From: Stenopsyche tienmushanensis
Lineage: Eukaryota; Arthropoda; Insecta; Trichoptera; Stenopsychidae
Length of the DNA: 64,000 bases
Assembly: GCA_008973525.1 (NCBI GenBank)
Contig: WACJ01000521.1
Coordinates: forward strand, 310,001-374,000
Reading direction: 5' to 3'
Shown piece by piece: positions 59,167 to 64,000 of this stretch. The position numbers and the translations under genes were made by a program. How positions within the stretch are numbered: position 1 is the stretch's first letter; each line of letters opens with the position of its first letter. Below the pieces are notes generated by a model. The model saw only the letters and a program-made list of their open reading frames with translations. It did no database searches and was not told where the DNA came from.

Positions 59167-62100
59167 TTAAACACTCGATACAGCGACAGATTCGTTTTCA
59201 GTCTTGGGACGTTTGGCTTGTGCTTCGTTTTTGACAGGCTCATCGTCGTTGGGTCTTTTCTTAGTGGCCTCCGTTTTCTCGTCGTCGGCAGTCGGCTTTA
59301 TTCTAATAATAACAGCTGTCATATTATCACATCCTGTCCCGTCACCGGTCGTGTTGGGGGCAAGGCAGTGGTCGAACATCTACGGAGGGAAAAACAAATC
59401 AATGAAATTATATAATTAAATCGGCGTAGAAAATAAGATAAGTCTCAATTGGTGGATTTAATCAGAAAATATTTATCACTCCATCTGCCATAATTTAAGG
59501 ATGCTTACTTATCATTCTTCTTACAAAATATACTTAATTTTATATTTAAAACAATTGGGTGTGTGAATAAATTCCTGCCTTTTTGTGAAAATAAATAATT
59601 TATTAGGTCGAGTCGTAAATAATTGCCCATCAAGGGTAAAACTGAATAATTATAACAGTTTCTTTTCGCTGGCAACTATTTATGACTCAACCTAATATTT
59701 TAAAAAAGCAAGGCAATTAAAATATTGCCCATCGTCAGTGTCTTTTTGACATTTGAATTCCACACCTAAAAACCGACATCTATTTTGAGACTATCCAAGA
59801 ATCGACCCATTCGTTGATATCTTCATAAGGAATGAAGTGCTGCTCTGACAGGCAAGAGTCATCGATCGGAATAAGTGGTAATCAGAAGGAGCAATGTCAG
59901 AAGAGTACAGTTTTACAGCCGAAAAAAATGTTGTTTTACACATTTAACAGAATCATGCACACTGATTTTATGACTCAGTTATAGTACTTTAATATAGATG
60001 CAGTGCCACTTAAGCTATACGCACAAAATTATTATACCACCAGTCTGATGCTGAAACGGCAGGAACATATTCACACACCCGATACATAATGGAGTTTTTA
60101 AGATTGGCACGAGTCATAGTTATATGACTGCGTTTAGCAATTACAGACCAGCTTTTATGCACGACAGTAGAAATAATATTTTAATAGTCATTTTTAACAC
60201 GCGTTATTATGCGCAAGTGATCTTTATGTCATTCTGTTATCACATGAAAACACGGACAGACATAAAAAGCTAATTGGCAACCAATATTTAAGCTTGTAAT
60301 ACATTGTAAAATAATGTTATTTTAATGATTACTTTTAAGGGGCAATACTCTATAGTCTGACAAATCCGACACCACCATCGTAAGATTGCCGCAGGTCGGC
60401 TTTATATTGGAATGTCAAAAGGACATACTAATTGAGATATTGTTGTTTATACTGACCTCCTCGCATATATGAGAAAGCGTCGACACTCCAAAGGCAAGTC
60501 TTTCCGAAATAAAATCCACGACATTTTGACTCGACATGAAATTCCATATTCCATCGCAAGCCAATACTATGAAGCTATCAGTTTCGGGATTTATATCGAG
60601 CGTTTTTACATCGGGAAATGCTGTTATCATTTGCTCTTTAGGCCCTAGCTCTGTATTCTGTTTATAGCCAAGGTCACCGATGGCTCTCGATAGATTTAAT
60701 CCCCCGTTGACTCTTCCGTCTTTTGAAACTTTTCCGCCAGCTTTTGTAATCCTATCTAATTCTATTTTATCTTCGGGTTTGTGGTCAATTGACATGTCCA
60801 CGGCCTTTCCATCCCTACAGACAACGCAGCGAGAATCTCCAGCATTAGCTACATACAGCTTATTATCTATAAAAAAAAAAATACATAATAAAACGAGATC
60901 CATTTTTTGGAAACTAAGAACGATTTATGAAAATAAAATCTCACTAATTAATAACGCAACAACTGCTGTGCAACCGCTAGTTGGATCCCGGTTCATTTTT
61001 GATTCCTATAGAAAATTTATAGATATCAGCATCATCTGCTTCGTCATTATCTTCTCCTTCGTCACTTGAATCATCAACTTCGTCTGTTTTAAGAAAAAAA
61101 GTTAAATAAGTACAGAGTTAATAATACATTAAATAAAATTGAATTAAAATAAATGATACCTTCATCAGATGATTCACCAGCTAGCCCGTTGGCTGTATTT
61201 TCTTCCTCGTCAGTCGAACTGCACTCTTTACTTTCAAAGTTTTCATCATTCGAATCACTGTCAGTCGTCGTCATCCGTACCGGTGATCATTCCTAACAAG
61301 CTGTTATAGAATCCAGGTACGCATTTCTTCATCATAGACGCCATGGAAGCAGACTGTTCAGGTTTGTTGTTAGATTCATCGACACTGGAGCTATTTGACT
61401 CTTTAGGTTCATTGACGTTATTTTCTTCTTTGGCATCTGAATTCGTAGGTACCTCGGCTGAAGATTTAGCTTCTGAATCTTTAGCAATTACAGGCTTATC
61501 AGACTGACTAACTTCAGAAGAATTTGTCGACGCTTCAGGAGAGTCATTTGAAGGTTCTTTCTTGGAAGCAGGCTCAGACTTTGAAGGGATTTTGGGCAGT
61601 TCATTTTCATTAGAAATTTCTGCAGGACTCTCTGGCTCGTGATGTCCATTACTTGTTGAAACCTATTCATTATTTATTTATTAATATAAATTAAAACATA
61701 AATGGATTGTATTTTGATTTGATAATAATTTGAAATACCTGAGAATCACTAGAATCGTCTTTAACCCTAGTGGTAGCTGTGCTCGATGAAGATATTGCGT
61801 CCTCGTCGTCTACCAAGAAATTACTCGAAGCACTACTGGACGAAGCTCCGCTCGTGCTGGCTCCTGACCGCCTGGTTCGCGAAGTGGAAGTAGTGATCGG
61901 TTTACTACTCGAGGGCGACGACGAGCTGCCTTCCCCTTTGCACAGAGACACCATGGAGTTTACTTTGTTCTGATATTTAGCAATAACTTCTTCCAAAGGC
62001 ATCCTGGCCTCCTCACAAAGATTGTGAACATTTTCCTCTTCATCTGATCCCTCATCTGTCAAATTTTCTGAACCTGAATTAGTTTTTAAACAATTAAATA

Positions 62101-62550
62101 AAACATTTTCTTACACATTTTTACAGGATCAAAATCCTTCAATCGAATGCAGAGGAAACCATCAAATGCATAAAATATGTATATTTAAGAATCGCTTTTC
62201 AATTAAAATGGCCTTAATCCCAACAGCAGAAGAATCTGCCTCGCGAGCGCTAATGCGATAATGCTATATTTACATTTAACTTATTTCAAATAAAGATTAC
62301 AGTGTCTATATTTACCTGCTAATGACTTCAACAGTTTTATGATTTCAGGCTCGGCAATTGTGGCATCGAAGTTGAGGAATGCCTCTTCTAAAGCTTGTTC
62401 GAAATTGCCGTTTCGATAAGCTTCAGTGTCTTTTATGTATTGAGGAAGCTTTTGTGCGCAATATTTTGCAACTTCTGCCCCGCCATGTCCATCATAAACG
62501 GCAAATAACGATGTATTGGTGTCGTAGTCTAAAATGCAGTTGTGTGCATC
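59167..62550 (-). CDS. PPM1G: PPM1G-type PP2C Ser/Thr phosphatase, N-terminus outside
   Basis: Six exons are seen: 62550-62316, 62073-61739, 61662-61160, 61083-60945, 60866-60457 and 59379-59167 (about 610 residues). Catalytic motifs of a metal-dependent PP2[15 protein letters not shown] (Asp and Gly-Gly at the metal site), then after a long acidic and Ser-rich insert [55 protein letters not shown] and [14 protein letters not shown]. The insert splitting the catalytic domain and the basic C-terminal KRPKTEN tail identify PPM1G, a nuclear phosphatase linked to splicing factors and histone dephosphorylation. The first coding exon (expected MGAYL...GWR) lies beyond 64000. Two exons need removal of one base each (near 61262 and 60980) to stay in frame. 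Exons 61662-61160 and 61083-60945 then join in correct phase. This could be assembly error or a damaged allele. Confidence 0.9.
59760..59935 (-). mobile_element. mariner C-terminal relic in PPM1G last intron
   Basis: The reverse strand reads [20 protein letters not shown], then in another frame [18 protein letters not shown] sequence. This is the third-Asp region of a DD34D transposase. A sister copy is at 63640-64000 in the same orientation. Confidence 0.7.
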
Positions 62551-63639
62551 CTGTGTAACAAATAAAATTGCGGTAAATAAAATGCCACTTATGCAAGTCT
62601 GAAAGGGTTTTTTCTGCGAAAAATTGTACACATCCAGACAGCGAAACTGGTCAGAATAAACTGAATCACGACTGTTTCAAAGCAAAAAATTAGGCGTAAA
62701 AACGGCATGCGTTTTTAGCACTACCGATACATTGGAATACAAATATTTAATTCGACCACTATAGAAATATATTATATTGCATATCGAATTACTTACGTCT
62801 TCAGTTTGACTTTTGTCATACGGTTATCTGTAATTTATATGATAGCATAGTTAATAAACGCAACATAAGCAACAAAATGCAAATTGATAATATTCACGCA
62901 TAGTAAAATGGTTTTAAACAAAGATTAAATAAAACCGATGGTAATTTTACATATCATATGTATTTATTGCGAGAACTAATTGTTTCGTTTATAATTCGTT
63001 CCATCATCATCATCTGGATAAGACCGCAATGAACAGACTAATGTCAATTAATCACTTAATGTTCAGCGTTACCAAAAATAATCCAAAGTGTTCGTTTGGC
63101 TTGACCTGCCTACGTTTATTACAAAACATAAACTCTAACTAAAATATATCCAATGATGCATTTGCAAATCTGATATGAATAAAATGGTACAATATTCCGG
63201 AGTTCGGGCAACGAAGAAATACAATAGAAAACGCATCTCGCTTTCATCAACACTCTTCGTTTCCAACTGTGCATTTTTGTGTTCGTCATTTTTTGCATCG
63301 TTCACCTGACGCTGCTGGATATCACATTTAACTGATCATTTTTACACAAATTTTATACTAGCTAAGGAATTATTTGATATTTGATAACAAATGTTACATC
63401 ACCGGTACAATTATGACCAATAGAAAACGACTGCCAGAACAAAGAAATTTAAAAAAATCAAAATTAATCAGAAGAAAACAATCCTCAGCACTTATTACAA
63501 TTCTGATTTGAACTAACCGACGAAGACCTATAAGGAATATAGGGAAAAAGTGGAAAAACTCAAGATTATAATAAATACACAGCGGATTGCTGCACAGATG
63601 CTGCTAGAAAGTTGTTTTTCTCGGGATTAGAAGTTTCCA
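62551..63639. other. upstream intron of PPM1G, no exon seen
   Basis: The segment upstream of the VYDGHGG exon should be intron. I looked for the conserved MGAYL and SMQGWR segments on the minus strand and did not see them. The sequence is AT-rich. Confidence 0.5.
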
Positions 63640-64000
63640 TTATTTACCCCCTTGCACTTGAGAGGTGACTCTCAATCACCATATCATTTGATGCCGTTCT
63701 CTTGTATTGGATGAATTCCACATCGAAAAAACGACACGTCTTCTGAGACTATCCAAGAATTGACTCATTTTTTGGTATCTTCTTAAGAAGGTGAAGTGCT
63801 GCTCAGCTAAGCCATGTAGTCATCAATCAGAATATGCGGTAATCAGAAGGAGTATTGTCGGAAGAGTACAGTGGGTATAGTAAAACTTCCCATTTCATCG
63901 TTAACAGGTAGGTTTTGACGGGTGATGCACCTTTTCGTGTCTTTGAGCATATTGTGATTGCTTTCTGTAGAGATCTCCTGTGATGGTTTGATTGATTTGG
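63640..64000 (-). mobile_element. mariner C-terminal relic at window edge
   Basis: Reverse-strand SDNTPSDYRIF, HFTFL and EDTKKWVNSWI pieces with 'gaaggtgaagtgctgctcag' duplicate 59760-59935. It continues past the right edge. Confidence 0.7.

Noticed and set aside
61261..61284. 23-base GTACGG...GACAG segment in PPM1G as a mini-intron explaining the frame break
   Set aside because: Far below workable intron size, and joining it puts the acidic stretch in the wrong frame.
62814..62844. 31-base segment between a good acceptor and GAAGAC|GTAAGT donor, as a PPM1G micro-exon
   Set aside because: In the phase required by the next exon (GAT GCA CAC) it contains an in-frame TAA and does not encode the expected MQGWR segment.

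Overview
This is nuclear DNA from an insect, AT-rich and full of transposon debris. The evidence is spliced genes with GT-AG introns, insect-type families (MADF-BESS, BACURD, PPM1G, INO80B, IFT20), and RTE and R1-clade LINEs with many mariner relics. I lean towards a holometabolan such as a moth, but the window does not settle the order.

The left half (1-35 kb) holds no gene I can call with confidence. It contains LTR fragments, a 5'-truncated RTE LINE, an R1-clade LINE, mariner and hAT relics, MITE-like repeats, a 1.57-kb element with long inverted ends, and a large inverted repeat (24.37-25.87 kb against 29.95-31.69 kb). The 4.1-kb spacer of that repeat carries a CpG-rich, probably regulatory or first-exon, island. 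A short coding-like peptide recurs at five dispersed sites.

The right half (35-64 kb) is genic. Three tandem BACURD-like BTB/T1 genes lie on the minus strand, each with three coding exons and identical intron positions (A 35.0-35.9, B 39.9-42.9, C 47.4-50.7 kb). Between B and C, on the plus strand, is a two-exon MADF-BESS gene. INO80B (PAPA-1 plus zf-HIT) is divergent from C, and IFT20 follows it on the plus strand. A PPM1G-type PP2C phosphatase lies on the minus strand; its N-terminal exon is beyond the right edge and two of its exons carry single-base frame breaks.

The genes look like unrelated housekeeping functions (CUL3 adaptor, chromatin remodelling, ciliary transport, phosphatase, transcription factor), not a pathway. 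Long introns (B intron 1, C intron 2, IFT20 intron 1) hold the transposon load. C intron 2 contains an LTR-retrotransposon piece nested in a mariner. No undescribed enzymatic system was found. The most unusual signals are the BACURD triplication, the large inverted repeat, the dispersed peptide repeat and the PPM1G frame breaks.
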